Shown here piece by piece: positions 44,199 through 52,192 of a DNA stretch of 64,000 nucleotides. The notes beneath the pieces are model-generated. The model had not been told where the DNA came from. It worked only from the letters and a program-made list of their open reading frames with translations, and searched no databases. A program made the translations under genes and the position numbers. The stretch is from assembly GCA_039029315.1 (NCBI GenBank), contig JBCCGK010000011.1, positions 108,605 to 172,604 on the forward strand, in the 5' to 3' direction. Source of the stretch: JBCCCJ01 sp039029315. Lineage in GTDB: Bacteria > Bacteroidota > Bacteroidia > J057. Each line of letters starts with the position of its first letter. Position 1 is the first letter of the stretch.

Positions 44199-45167
44199 TT
44201 ATCCCGTTTTCGCCTCCAAAAGGATCAGTCCTATATTTTCTGGAATGACCTGATTGCAGATCAATATACGCCGGATCTGTCGATCCCGGAAGGGGAAGTC
44301 ACCTTGGTGAAGAATATCAACCCCATAGGCCATGGCAAAGGCAGAGTTCGTCAGATAACTCCCCGAAATTGATTGATAATCGAATAGTTGCTCCGCTTGA
44401 AATAGCGCAGTCAATTCCGAAACCTGGGTCCGAAAACTGCTCGCATACAAAACAAGATCTATCTCTGACTCGGAGAGATGATTCGTCTGAAGGAAGGTAG
44501 AAATGAGGGAGGGAGCATCGGAAATGAGTCCATGGGATTCTACATCGATTACAGCCACAGTTGGAGAGGCTTTTGCTTCCGCTGTGAGTAAAAAAAAGGA
44601 TGCACCGCTGCTGGGGTGGATGTTTTCAACCCCCAGACGTGTATGAATATTGTACAACGCATTAATGGCTTCGTCTGCGCCTCCTGCCAGGACATTGTCG
44701 AGTCCGTCTTTCAGATGCAACATGGCATCCATCAAGCCTTGCTCAAATGACACACTATTTTGGGTATGTGTCATATTGTAATTGTGGTTTCCCAGGAGGA
44801 GAGAAATTTGTCCAGCGATGGAATTATGAGTAGAAAGGATAAAGGAGGTGGGAGAAATCCTGCCGCCTTGCCTGGCAGCATAAATTTTATCCAAAAATCG
44901 CTGAGTAAAGGTACTGCATCCCATACTGGTTCCGACGATGATGGCTCCAGGCTGTTCGACGGAAACCTGTGCCAAACAATCCATGGTGCAGGCAATAGAC
45001 ATCTTGAGGACATCCGTCATTCTCCTCCGATACATGGGCGGAATCAAGCTGGCATAATCGGGATGCACAACCTCTGAAGGTGCAGACAGGGCTGTGAGTT
45101 TGGCTGAGAAGCCATGGCGTTGGAAGCTTGCCTGATGAGAAATGGTCGAATATGCGCTGACAAACAT
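44199..45167 (-). CDS. Ketosynthase-like chain-length factor lacking the catalytic triad
   Basis: A 322-residue thiolase-fold protein of the beta-ketoacyl synthase type, shorter than a full KS (about 400). Where KS enzymes have the active Cys, this reads NMTHTQNSVSFEQG, placing a Gln (about 136) at the Cys position, as in chain-length factors of type II polyketide synthases. The NAHGTGT His is replaced (LYASSFRTQ) and the second His region reads SISGSYLTNSAFAMAYG. So it cannot condense by itself and should pair with the KS encoded 3 bases upstream to form a KS-CLF heterodimer that sets chain length. Confidence 0.78.
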   Translation of the reverse strand: MFVSAYSTISHQASFQRHGFSAKLTALSAPSEVVHPDYASLIPPMYRRRMTDVLKMSIACTMDCLAQVSVEQPGAIIVGTSMGCSTFTQRFLDKIYAARQGGRISPTSFILSTHNSIAGQISLLLGNHNYNMTHTQNSVSFEQGLMDAMLHLKDGLDNVLAGGADEAINALYNIHTRLGVENIHPSSGASFFLLTAEAKASPTVAVIDVESHGLISDAPSLISTFLQTNHLSESEIDLVLYASSFRTQVSELTALFQAEQLFDYQSISGSYLTNSAFAMAYGVDILHQGDFPFRDRQIRRILICNQVIPENIGLILLEAKTG

Positions 45168-45170
45168 GAA

Positions 45171-46343
45171 TCAGAGGTTGCTGAAAATGAGACTACTACA
45201 ATTGCCACCAAATCCGAATGAGTTGGACAAAACATGCTGTAACCGCTGCCCATTCAGAGAGCGAGTTGCAGGGATCAAGGCTGTTTCTTCCATGGCTGTG
45301 GCGAAATTCAGATTGGGAAAAATACTTCCGTGCTCAATGGCCAAAACACAATAGACAGCTTCTATGGCCCCTGCTGCTGCCAGGGTATGTCCTGTGAACG
45401 CCTTGGTGGAGCTAAATGGAGGGATTTGATCCCCGAATATACGTCGGATGGCCATCGATTCTGATAAGTCATTATTCCTGGTTCCTGTACCATGGGCGTT
45501 CAAATAATCAATTGCAGAGGGTGTAAGATCGGCTTTCTTCAAGGCTCGCTCCATGGCAAGGGCTGCTCCTTTTCCATTGGCAGAGCTCGCAGTCTGGTGA
45601 TAGGCATCCGTCGAATTATTCCAGCCTGTCAGTCGACAGATGGGCTGGCTGGCCATGCGCTTCATACTTTCCGCATTTTCCAGCACCAGATAGGCAGCTC
45701 CTTCTCCAAGATTGAGACCACTTCGAGAGGCATCGAAGGGACGGCAATGTGCCGGATCATAAATCCCCAATGAACGAAATCCATTGATGTTGAAGTGTGC
45801 CAGTGGATCAACTCCACCAACGAGTACCCTGTCCAGTTTGTTGGCCAGAATCATTCTTGCGCCTTGCATGATGGCATTGGCACCAGAAGAGCAGGCCGTG
45901 GAAATGGTACCTATATGTCCAGATATGCCCAATGCCCTGGCAATGTGTTCGGTTGTCCCTCCATTGTCATGGGTCATCATCGGGTGGGTCTGCTGATGAT
46001 TGGCTCTTTTTCCTTCAAAATAATAGGCTTCCATGCGATCGAGGCCTCCAACTGAAGTAGAGGAGACTATACCCGTTCGGAGAGAAGAATCCACTGTTCT
46101 GGATGATCCCCAGGCTTCTGTCGCTGCTACAATTCCAAGAAGGGTTGTTCTGGAATAGTCTGCCGGGGGAAGTTGATAGGAGGAAACAATGGAGGCATTG
46201 GACATCAGAACCTCTCCCAACATGAGACCGGAAGGCTCAGATTGCTGGATGCCGGTTCGGCCGGACTGAAGAGAGAGCAGATTCTCCTCTATGCCATTTC
46301 CCGCCGCACTGACTAGGCCTATACTTGTTACAAAGATGTCCAT
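45171..46343 (-). CDS. Beta-ketoacyl-ACP synthase (FabF-like KS)
   Basis: A 390-residue ketosynthase with a complete Cys-His-His triad: STACSSGANAI (Cys151), LNAHGTGT (His284) and KAFTGHTLAAAGAIEA (His319). It also has the C-terminal NSFGFGGNCSSLIF loop. Length and motifs agree with FabF/type II PKS KS-alpha enzymes. It should extend an ACP-bound chain with malonyl-ACP by decarboxylative condensation. The adjacent CLF-like gene (3 bases downstream), reductase, dehydratases and ACP support a dedicated pathway rather than primary fatty acid synthesis. A 128-base gap separates it from the ACP gene upstream. Confidence 0.92.
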   Translation of the reverse strand: MDIFVTSIGLVSAAGNGIEENLLSLQSGRTGIQQSEPSGLMLGEVLMSNASIVSSYQLPPADYSRTTLLGIVAATEAWGSSRTVDSSLRTGIVSSTSVGGLDRMEAYYFEGKRANHQQTHPMMTHDNGGTTEHIARALGISGHIGTISTACSSGANAIMQGARMILANKLDRVLVGGVDPLAHFNINGFRSLGIYDPAHCRPFDASRSGLNLGEGAAYLVLENAESMKRMASQPICRLTGWNNSTDAYHQTASSANGKGAALAMERALKKADLTPSAIDYLNAHGTGTRNNDLSESMAIRRIFGDQIPPFSSTKAFTGHTLAAAGAIEAVYCVLAIEHGSIFPNLNFATAMEETALIPATRSLNGQRLQHVLSNSFGFGGNCSSLIFSNL

Positions 46344-46471
46344 ATGGATGGAAATATCAATTTCAATACTAAGACCTGGGAGGATCGTTTCATAGGCTTG
46401 GGGGTACCTGACTGGCTGTTAGTTGGCGATTGTCGGATTTGTGAGAGGCTCCAATGCCCATTCGTGCTTGA

Positions 46472-46732
46472 TTAGGCGGGATTGTGGAGTTGAATATAGT
46501 CTGCCATGGTATCAATGGAGTATAACACTTCCTTTCCTACTTGCTCATCGGGAATCTTGACACCATGATAATTTTCCATGATGACCACCAGCTCCAGGGC
46601 ATCAATCGAGTCCAATTGGAGTCCCTCTTCTCCAAACAGGGGAGCTGCATTGTCGATATCTTCAGGAGTAATTTCCTCCAGATTTAATTCTTCTATGATT
46701 TGCTCTTTGAGCGTATATTTCAATTGTTCCAT
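46472..46732 (-). CDS. Acyl carrier protein of the polyketide-like operon
   Basis: An 86-residue acidic helical protein with the phosphopantetheine site LQLDSIDALELV (Ser42) and the preceding LFGEEG. It is an ACP that carries the growing chain. It differs from typical fatty-acid AcpP by its insertion of two residues in the loop before DSID and by its ILE-rich C-terminal helix, which fits pathway-specific ACPs. It lies 24 bases after the dehydratase gene. No phosphopantetheinyl transferase is encoded in the window. Confidence 0.9.
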   Translation of the reverse strand: MEQLKYTLKEQIIEELNLEEITPEDIDNAAPLFGEEGLQLDSIDALELVVIMENYHGVKIPDEQVGKEVLYSIDTMADYIQLHNPA

Positions 46733-46756
46733 AAGTCAGTATTTGGAATCAGTAGA

Positions 46757-47203
46757 TCACATATTGCGTGTGTGCCCGGGAATCATCCCAACGAGTTTGA
46801 TGGTACATTCCATCATCAGACGACCATCGACAACATTTTCTCCTTTCAATAAATACATATGCCCCAATTGTTGCATAAGGCGAACGTGGGTTATCAATTG
46901 TTGACCAACCTTCGGGAGTTCATGGATCATGAGTTTGGAGATGCCACCAATGAAGCCGTCTTTGGGGGCATCAATCCTGGATTGATTCAGATAGCCAATT
47001 CCGGCAGCGCTAGTTTGGGCGATGTTTTCAATCAAGGCAAACGCACTCAAGTTTCCATTGTCTACAAATATATTGTGTTCTTCTACCACAAAGTCTGAAA
47101 TGAACAACTGTTTGCTGGCTTCCCGGAGCGTATCAATCATCACAAAAGGAGGTCTCTGCGGAATATACATGGCGATATGTTCTTTGGGAATGATCATGCA
47201 CAA
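46757..47203 (-). CDS. ApeI/ApeP-like hotdog dehydratase
   Basis: A 148-residue protein with the opening AMYIPQRPPFVMIDTL, which is characteristic of the hotdog dehydratases in aryl polyene clusters, followed by FALIENIAQTSAAGIGY and FIGGISKLMIHELPKVGQ. It would dehydrate 3-hydroxyacyl-ACP intermediates. It is encoded 3 bases after the ketoreductase gene and differs clearly from the shorter FabZ-like protein at the end of the operon, so the operon has two dehydratase types. Confidence 0.8.
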   Translation of the reverse strand: MCMIIPKEHIAMYIPQRPPFVMIDTLREASKQLFISDFVVEEHNIFVDNGNLSAFALIENIAQTSAAGIGYLNQSRIDAPKDGFIGGISKLMIHELPKVGQQLITHVRLMQQLGHMYLLKGENVVDGRLMMECTIKLVGMIPGHTRNM

Positions 47204-47206
47204 CGC

Positions 47207-47950
47207 TTAGGAATACAGACCACCATTGACATGAATGACTTCCCCAGTAATATAAGAGGCTTTGTCCGAGACCAGAAAACTGACCAGATGGGCGACTTCC
47301 TCTGTTTTTCCCAATCGCTTCATAGGGATAAGCGGGAGAAATTGGCGGGTATCTAGCCCTTTGATCATATCTGTCTCGATGAAGCCAGGAGCCACCGCAT
47401 TGACAGTTACCTTTCGCTTGGCAATCTCCTGCGCGAGCGCCTTGGTTGCGGCAATCATGCCCCCCTTTGCCGCTGAGTAATTGGTCTGCCCCGGCATCCC
47501 TTTGACGCCAGATAGAGAAGCAATATTGACGATTCTGCCAGAACGCTTGAGCAACATGTCCCGAAGAACGTATTGCGTGAGATAAAACATGCCTTTGAGA
47601 GAGACGGCGATCACTTCATCCCAATCACTTTCTGGCATCCACATGAGCAATCCATCTTTTGTGATTCCTGCATTGTTGATCAGAACATGAATGTAATCAG
47701 TCGGATGCTCTGCCTGCCAGGTGTCAAGGGCTTGCTGTACTTCTTCTTTGTGATGAACCCTGAACGGAAGCAATTCTGCCGAGCCACCAGCCTCTTTTAT
47801 CGCCATCATGGTCTCTGTTGCTGCCGCGGTATCAGAAGCATAATTCAGGAGAATATGTAAGTTGTGATCCAGGGACAATTGTAGCGCAATAGCTCTACCA
47901 ATCCCTTTGGAAGCGCCCGTAATCAATGCACATGCAACCGCATCAGCCAT
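47207..47950 (-). CDS. 3-oxoacyl-ACP reductase (FabG-like SDR)
   Basis: A 247-residue short-chain dehydrogenase. The NADP-binding loop is ITGASKGIGRAIA (10-22), followed by INNAG (91-95), the catalytic Ser145 (NIASLSG), Tyr158 and Lys162 (YSAAK), and a C-terminal ITGEVIHVNGG. The usual catalytic Asn before the fourth helix is a Ser (VIAVSLKG). It reduces 3-ketoacyl-ACP. The ATG at 47950 is chosen because the family start lies there; it overlaps the membrane-protein gene by 8 bases. The longer open frame upstream reads through that gene in another frame. Confidence 0.9.
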   Translation of the reverse strand: MADAVACALITGASKGIGRAIALQLSLDHNLHILLNYASDTAAATETMMAIKEAGGSAELLPFRVHHKEEVQQALDTWQAEHPTDYIHVLINNAGITKDGLLMWMPESDWDEVIAVSLKGMFYLTQYVLRDMLLKRSGRIVNIASLSGVKGMPGQTNYSAAKGGMIAATKALAQEIAKRKVTVNAVAPGFIETDMIKGLDTRQFLPLIPMKRLGKTEEVAHLVSFLVSDKASYITGEVIHVNGGLYS

Positions 47951-48950
47951 TATTGCTGTTTGAACTTCCGCCATTGTCGCCTTTGCACCACTTGCCTGCT
48001 TTGATGATGCCCAATATAGATCCCCAAACCACCAATGGTCCCAACAAGACTGCCAGGACTCCGCCTGCGACAGATCCATTTGTAATGGCAGAAATCCCCA
48101 AGACTACCAGACAAATTCCACCACAAGTGGTTGCCACTAGTAGAATAATCAATAGCACAGCCAAGGCACAAGATCCTCCACCCAAGAGAGAACGAAGGAG
48201 TTTTCTGCGAACTTTCCGTTGTTTCTTTTTGGCTCTTTTGAGACTCTTTTTATCTCTGGGAACTTCAGATACATTCAGAGAATTGCCTGCACCCTCTTTG
48301 GATACTTGACCCACCGGAATGACAGGAAGGGAGGAAGATTCCTGATTGAATGCCCTGCTATAAGGCTGAGTTGGCGAATTCCATAAGCGTGGCGCGGTTT
48401 CTTGTAGGTCTATCTCCTCTGAACTTTCTAGCGGAAAAAGACTTTGGTCTACAGCCAGAAGTGCCTGGGCCATCTGGCTCTCAGGTTGTTCCACCACGGC
48501 GCGATTCCCAACTCCAATCATCATCAGGAAAGAAAAAAGCGAAATTCCCAGATACACCAATCGATGGCGGTTGACTACCTTGGGAATGGCAACGACTCTC
48601 CGTTTTGCCAAAAATGGAACAAAGAAAAATCCTGTAATGGTCAAGATGGAGAAAAGATAGGTGAGCGAGGCAGGAATCTCCTGTCCCAATTCATGAAGAT
48701 TATGCCCAACGATCATACCCAGGCCCATCAAGGACAAGAGAAGGCCAGCAATCAGGAATTGGGCTTTGCCGGGATGTGCCTTAGCCCATCGCGTGAGTTG
48801 CAGAATATCGGATGATCGAAACCGAAGAAAGCCAATCGTTGCAACTGCGAGAAATACCGCAGTAATCAGCAGCCATCCCTGGACCAATAGAATGGTACTT
48901 ACAAGGGCGGTAATACTGATGAATAAGGTGAGAAAATGATTCTTTTCCAT
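47943..48950 (-). CDS. Unrecognised multi-pass membrane protein of the polyketide-like operon
   Basis: A 335-residue protein with about six or seven membrane segments: two near 8-45, then about 65-82, 91-113, 132-150, and two after 255 (ALAVLLIILLVATTCGGICLVVLG, in parts, and LAVLLGPLVVWGSILGII). Between them is a soluble loop (150-250) ending in a very basic patch (KKSLKRAKKKQRKVRRK). I do not recognise a family. Because it overlaps the ketoreductase gene by 8 bases and lies inside the operon, it may anchor the enzyme set or carry the product, but that is inference. Confidence 0.65.
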   Translation of the reverse strand: MEKNHFLTLFISITALVSTILLVQGWLLITAVFLAVATIGFLRFRSSDILQLTRWAKAHPGKAQFLIAGLLLSLMGLGMIVGHNLHELGQEIPASLTYLFSILTITGFFFVPFLAKRRVVAIPKVVNRHRLVYLGISLFSFLMMIGVGNRAVVEQPESQMAQALLAVDQSLFPLESSEEIDLQETAPRLWNSPTQPYSRAFNQESSSLPVIPVGQVSKEGAGNSLNVSEVPRDKKSLKRAKKKQRKVRRKLLRSLLGGGSCALAVLLIILLVATTCGGICLVVLGISAITNGSVAGGVLAVLLGPLVVWGSILGIIKAGKWCKGDNGGSSNSNNG

Positions 48951-49011
48951 GATGGAATGTGAGATTTCATTTTGTTGTTAACAGACAAATTCTCCCAAGT
49001 TCGAAGGTAAA

Positions 49012-49842
49012 TTAAGCAAAAAAAGTATCAAATTGAGGAATCCAGTCGGATAATTCGAGGAGGGCATCGGCTGATGCTGCGTTCAGCTTGGAAGGGACGA
49101 GCTGGCAAATTTCCCGGAAAGTCATCTTGCAGATACTTTCACAAACACTTCTGATCTCCTGACTGACACTGTCTGAGAAGTATCTGCTCAGGCATGCCAG
49201 CGCGATCCCTGTTTTCAATTGGGGCAGATGGCTTCCAGCCAGCGGAAGCAGTTTGGGGAGAAGTTCCTCATCTGTCCCGCCGACATATCCACAGGCTATT
49301 CCTACGCCTCTCCACAGGTCTGGATGTCTGGATGTGGAGAAGGGAAACAGCAACTGTCTCAGGCGTTCTGGCTCTCCTTGGGCGGTATACCAGAGTCTTC
49401 TCCCGACACCCTGATCAAATCCTGTGTGGTGATGTGGGTCTAATTCAGTAGGATATTGTTGCGATTTGATGGTCTTTCTTCCTCTATACAGTGCAAAATA
49501 ATATCCCATTCCATCACAAAGCATTCGGTGTCTCAAGCTCCGATATGGACCAGATGGAATCCGGAAAAACGCTCCTGTTTGTGCATAGGCCCATCCCAAT
49601 CCGATATCAACATGGAACAAATGCTTATATCCCTCGGAGATGAAAAAATTCTCCCACTGACTCATTCCCAGCCTGGCCAGCGAGACAGATGCACTTTCGA
49701 AGGCAATAGAACGAAACTGAGCAGGTTCTGTCTCCAAATGCGCAAGCAATTCTTCCAGGGCTGGCTGTGTTGCCATAAACTGTTGTGTTTGCTGGAATAG
49801 CTGCTGAACATAAGCCATGTTGGCAGCAACAGACCTAGACAT
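49012..49842 (-). CDS. DUF1702 family protein
   Basis: A 276-residue protein that I identify as DUF1702 from its remembered signature elements: HVDIGLGWAYAQTGAF, MLCDGMGYYFALYRGRKT, HTGFDQGVGRRLWYTAQGEP and FPFSTSRHPDLWRGVGIACGYVGG. Family members occur in enediyne-type and other polyketide clusters, where their biochemical role is, to my knowledge, unresolved. It has no signal peptide or membrane helix. Its start overlaps the halogenase-like gene by 8 bases, so the two are translated together. The presence of this domain beside a reducing type II-like PKS set is unusual. Confidence 0.72.
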   Translation of the reverse strand: MSRSVAANMAYVQQLFQQTQQFMATQPALEELLAHLETEPAQFRSIAFESASVSLARLGMSQWENFFISEGYKHLFHVDIGLGWAYAQTGAFFRIPSGPYRSLRHRMLCDGMGYYFALYRGRKTIKSQQYPTELDPHHHTGFDQGVGRRLWYTAQGEPERLRQLLFPFSTSRHPDLWRGVGIACGYVGGTDEELLPKLLPLAGSHLPQLKTGIALACLSRYFSDSVSQEIRSVCESICKMTFREICQLVPSKLNAASADALLELSDWIPQFDTFFA

Positions 49843-51544
49843 AGTTGGCTGTTTGGTGTTGGGAAAAAGGCAACCAGGCTTTGGCCATGTCCTGTTGGAT
49901 ACTTTCTACAAGCGCCAGAGCTGAAGCATGTTGAGCCAGAGACAAAATGTGTTCTATCCCATTCTTGAGAGTCATCTGATAAGGGTTCACTTTCAGATCA
50001 GGGGGAGTTCCGTGGACCTTGGCACAGACCAATCTGAATATCTCTGCGGCCATTTGCTCCAGGGTGTGAACATTGGCTTCCACTTGTCGGATCAACTCAT
50101 CCGGGTTATGCTGTTGGGCAAGGCCTTCGTGAAATTGATTCACACATTCCAGTTCGAATACATCGACATATTGATCCGCATAGGAAGTATGATCGATGGA
50201 AGCCCAATCCCGAAAGAGCTGTTGCATCTGTAGATTGAGCCGTGCAAATCGCTGTCCGATGCTATTGGAGGTAGCAGAATAGCGCTTCATGACATCAATA
50301 GTTGTGAAGCCTTGATTCATGAACATGAGACATGGAATCGCCCAATAGGTTGCCCAATCCCAAACGATTTTGAGCAACATGATTTGGGTATTGCCAAATA
50401 TCCCATACATCTGTTGATAGAGCAAGAGCCATCCATCGAGCAATTTTCGGTGTGCCAACTCATAAATCATGGTTCTGAGCCGGATATCTTCACCTGCCAG
50501 ATCGCGTACAATCAACTCTGTCAACCAGCTGTTGCCTAATGCAATAAAATCAGTCCCTGGAGAATAGAAAGGGTCCATGAATGCTGCTGCATCTCCTGTT
50601 AGCCCCCAACGGTCCGCCGAATAGAACTGCTGGCAATCATGCGCAAATTGCTTCATAACCTTAAAATCTCGCAATCGATCTTGCTTATCCTGAACAATCC
50701 TGCCGGCCTGTGGCTCGTGCTTTTCAAGCCACAACAGTGCCTTGTCAAAGGTATGGATGTCCTCAAAGGAATGGAAAGCAGGATCGGCAACTATGCCAAT
50801 GCTGGTATGGCCAGACACAAGTGGGATGATCCAGATCCAATATCCTTCTCCCATGAGGTGATTCGTGGCTAAGCGTCGGTTGCCTTCATCCAGAAATCGC
50901 CGCCAGTGTTCATTCTCAGACCAATCATCAATGTCAATGTCCTCCTCCAAGCGGAACCATACGGCATTGATATGATGGTCCATGGTTTTTGCCAGATTCA
51001 AGGATCTCCTCAAGAAGCCTCTCCTTCCAGAAGCGTCAATAATCCATCGACTCTCTTTGGTATGAATTTGTCCTGCTTTTTCATAGTGAATTTTGTGGAC
51101 ATTTTGAGACAACTCTACTTTTTGTACAGTGGCTCCCAATTCCATGTCTACCTTCAAGAGAGAGAGGCGATGAAGGAGTTCATTTTCGAACAAGCCACGA
51201 TCGATTTGATGAGCTGGAATAGGGCGGAGAATTTTTGATCCGACTTCCACACGTCTTGAGATATCCCCACTTTGCTCTGGACTGAAAAAAAATCGAAATC
51301 CATATTTGGGGAGTTGATGTTCTTCCAGATATTCTTTCAACTGCAAGACTTCTCGCATATAGAAGGAGCCGAGTTCTACGATGGATTCTCCAACTTTGTG
51401 TGTGGCTACAGGAGCGTTGGAAGATCTTTTTTCCAGGATGAGGATGGAGATGTCTTTTTTGGATAGGCATAATTGAAGGGCCAATGTCAGACCTGCAAGT
51501 CCTCCGCCAAGGATGATAATTTCATATGTTTTGTGTTGATTCAT
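49835..51544 (-). CDS. Flavin-dependent halogenase-like oxidoreductase
   Basis: A 569-residue FAD protein. The dinucleotide loop is IIILGGGLAGLTLALQL (9-25), followed by THKVGESIVELG (the halogenase-type KVGE segment), IDRGLFENELL and WIIDASGRRGFLRR. The motif YWIWIIPL matches WxWxIP of flavin halogenases, and GLTGDAAAFMDPFYSPGTDFI is the C-terminal FAD loop. A 200-residue C-terminal extension is helical. It is the first gene of the operon and probably oxidises or halogenates the polyene or its aromatic end. A non-halogenating monooxygenase is equally possible, because such motifs are shared; a partner flavin reductase is not seen here. Confidence 0.78.
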   Translation of the reverse strand: MNQHKTYEIIILGGGLAGLTLALQLCLSKKDISILILEKRSSNAPVATHKVGESIVELGSFYMREVLQLKEYLEEHQLPKYGFRFFFSPEQSGDISRRVEVGSKILRPIPAHQIDRGLFENELLHRLSLLKVDMELGATVQKVELSQNVHKIHYEKAGQIHTKESRWIIDASGRRGFLRRSLNLAKTMDHHINAVWFRLEEDIDIDDWSENEHWRRFLDEGNRRLATNHLMGEGYWIWIIPLVSGHTSIGIVADPAFHSFEDIHTFDKALLWLEKHEPQAGRIVQDKQDRLRDFKVMKQFAHDCQQFYSADRWGLTGDAAAFMDPFYSPGTDFIALGNSWLTELIVRDLAGEDIRLRTMIYELAHRKLLDGWLLLYQQMYGIFGNTQIMLLKIVWDWATYWAIPCLMFMNQGFTTIDVMKRYSATSNSIGQRFARLNLQMQQLFRDWASIDHTSYADQYVDVFELECVNQFHEGLAQQHNPDELIRQVEANVHTLEQMAAEIFRLVCAKVHGTPPDLKVNPYQMTLKNGIEHILSLAQHASALALVESIQQDMAKAWLPFSQHQTANYV

Positions 51545-51654
51545 GATCAGGTATCAAGAAGGATTATTGTCTCAATATAAGAAACTGTCCTGATTATTCT
51601 TTTGGAGTCCGAAGTCCCCCATCTGTTGACAAGCTATCGAATCATCCATCAAAT

Positions 51655-52192
51655 ATGAACAAGAAGAACATGGTCAAAGAGGCGCTTGACAATTGTGCGA
51701 AGATCTATCAAGGTTGACCTGTACACAGATTCCTTCGATCAGTTTTGCCACTTGATAGGTGAGCAGGACGCACATATTCTTGAATTGGCCTGCGATCCCG
51801 GCACGATCACTCGATATCTATTGTCTCAACGGCCTGATTTTCAGATTCTAGGCATCGATCTCGCCCCCAAAATGATTGCTCTCGCCGAACAAAATAATCA
51901 CAATGCGCACTTCATAGTCATGGATGCAGAAGACATTCTGTCCATTGGACAAACCTTTGATGGGATCAGGTGTGGAATTTGTTTGCCTTCTTTGTCCAGA
52001 GAAAAGGCCCTGAAGCTGATTGTGGATAGGTCAAAGCTGTTGGAAGAAGGGGGAATCCTAACCTTCAGTATGATGGAGGATGCGTATGAAAAATCCGGGA
52101 TGCAACGCGAAGGTAGCTGTGGATTCTTGCCGGAAAACGCTCAAAAGATCGACAATTGTCTCGAAATTATTCTCTCAAAATTCTTGCTATGA
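51655..52192 (+). pseudogene. Decayed class I SAM methyltransferase gene
   Basis: Two frames together encode a recognisable methyltransferase. The first (51655-51717) reads MNKKNMVKEALDNCAKIYQG and then hits TGA. The family continues in the +1 frame with VDLYTDSFDQFC, ILELACDPGTITRYLL (motif I, where the usual Gly is Asp), GIDLAPKMIALAEQN and EGGILTFSMMEDAYEKSGMQ. After residue 150 the C-terminal beta-strands are missing and the sequence becomes unrelated before a stop at 52192. A frameshift, a damaged SAM loop and a lost C-terminus together indicate a non-functional gene. The stop overlaps the sulfatase start by 4 bases, so transcription through it may still matter. Confidence 0.72.

Noticed and set aside
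47951..48079. 43-residue N-terminal extension of the FabG-like protein
   Set aside because: It is the membrane-protein gene read in another frame; the Rossmann start fits the ATG at 47950.
43826..51544. Standard flexirubin or aryl polyene cluster
   Set aside because: The ammonia lyase, AMP-ligase, acyltransferase and export genes typical of those clusters are missing from this operon, so the label is not applied.
51686..52192. Intact 168-residue methyltransferase
   Set aside because: The family N-terminus is in another frame just upstream, motif I is damaged and the C-terminal fold is missing, so it is annotated as a pseudogene.
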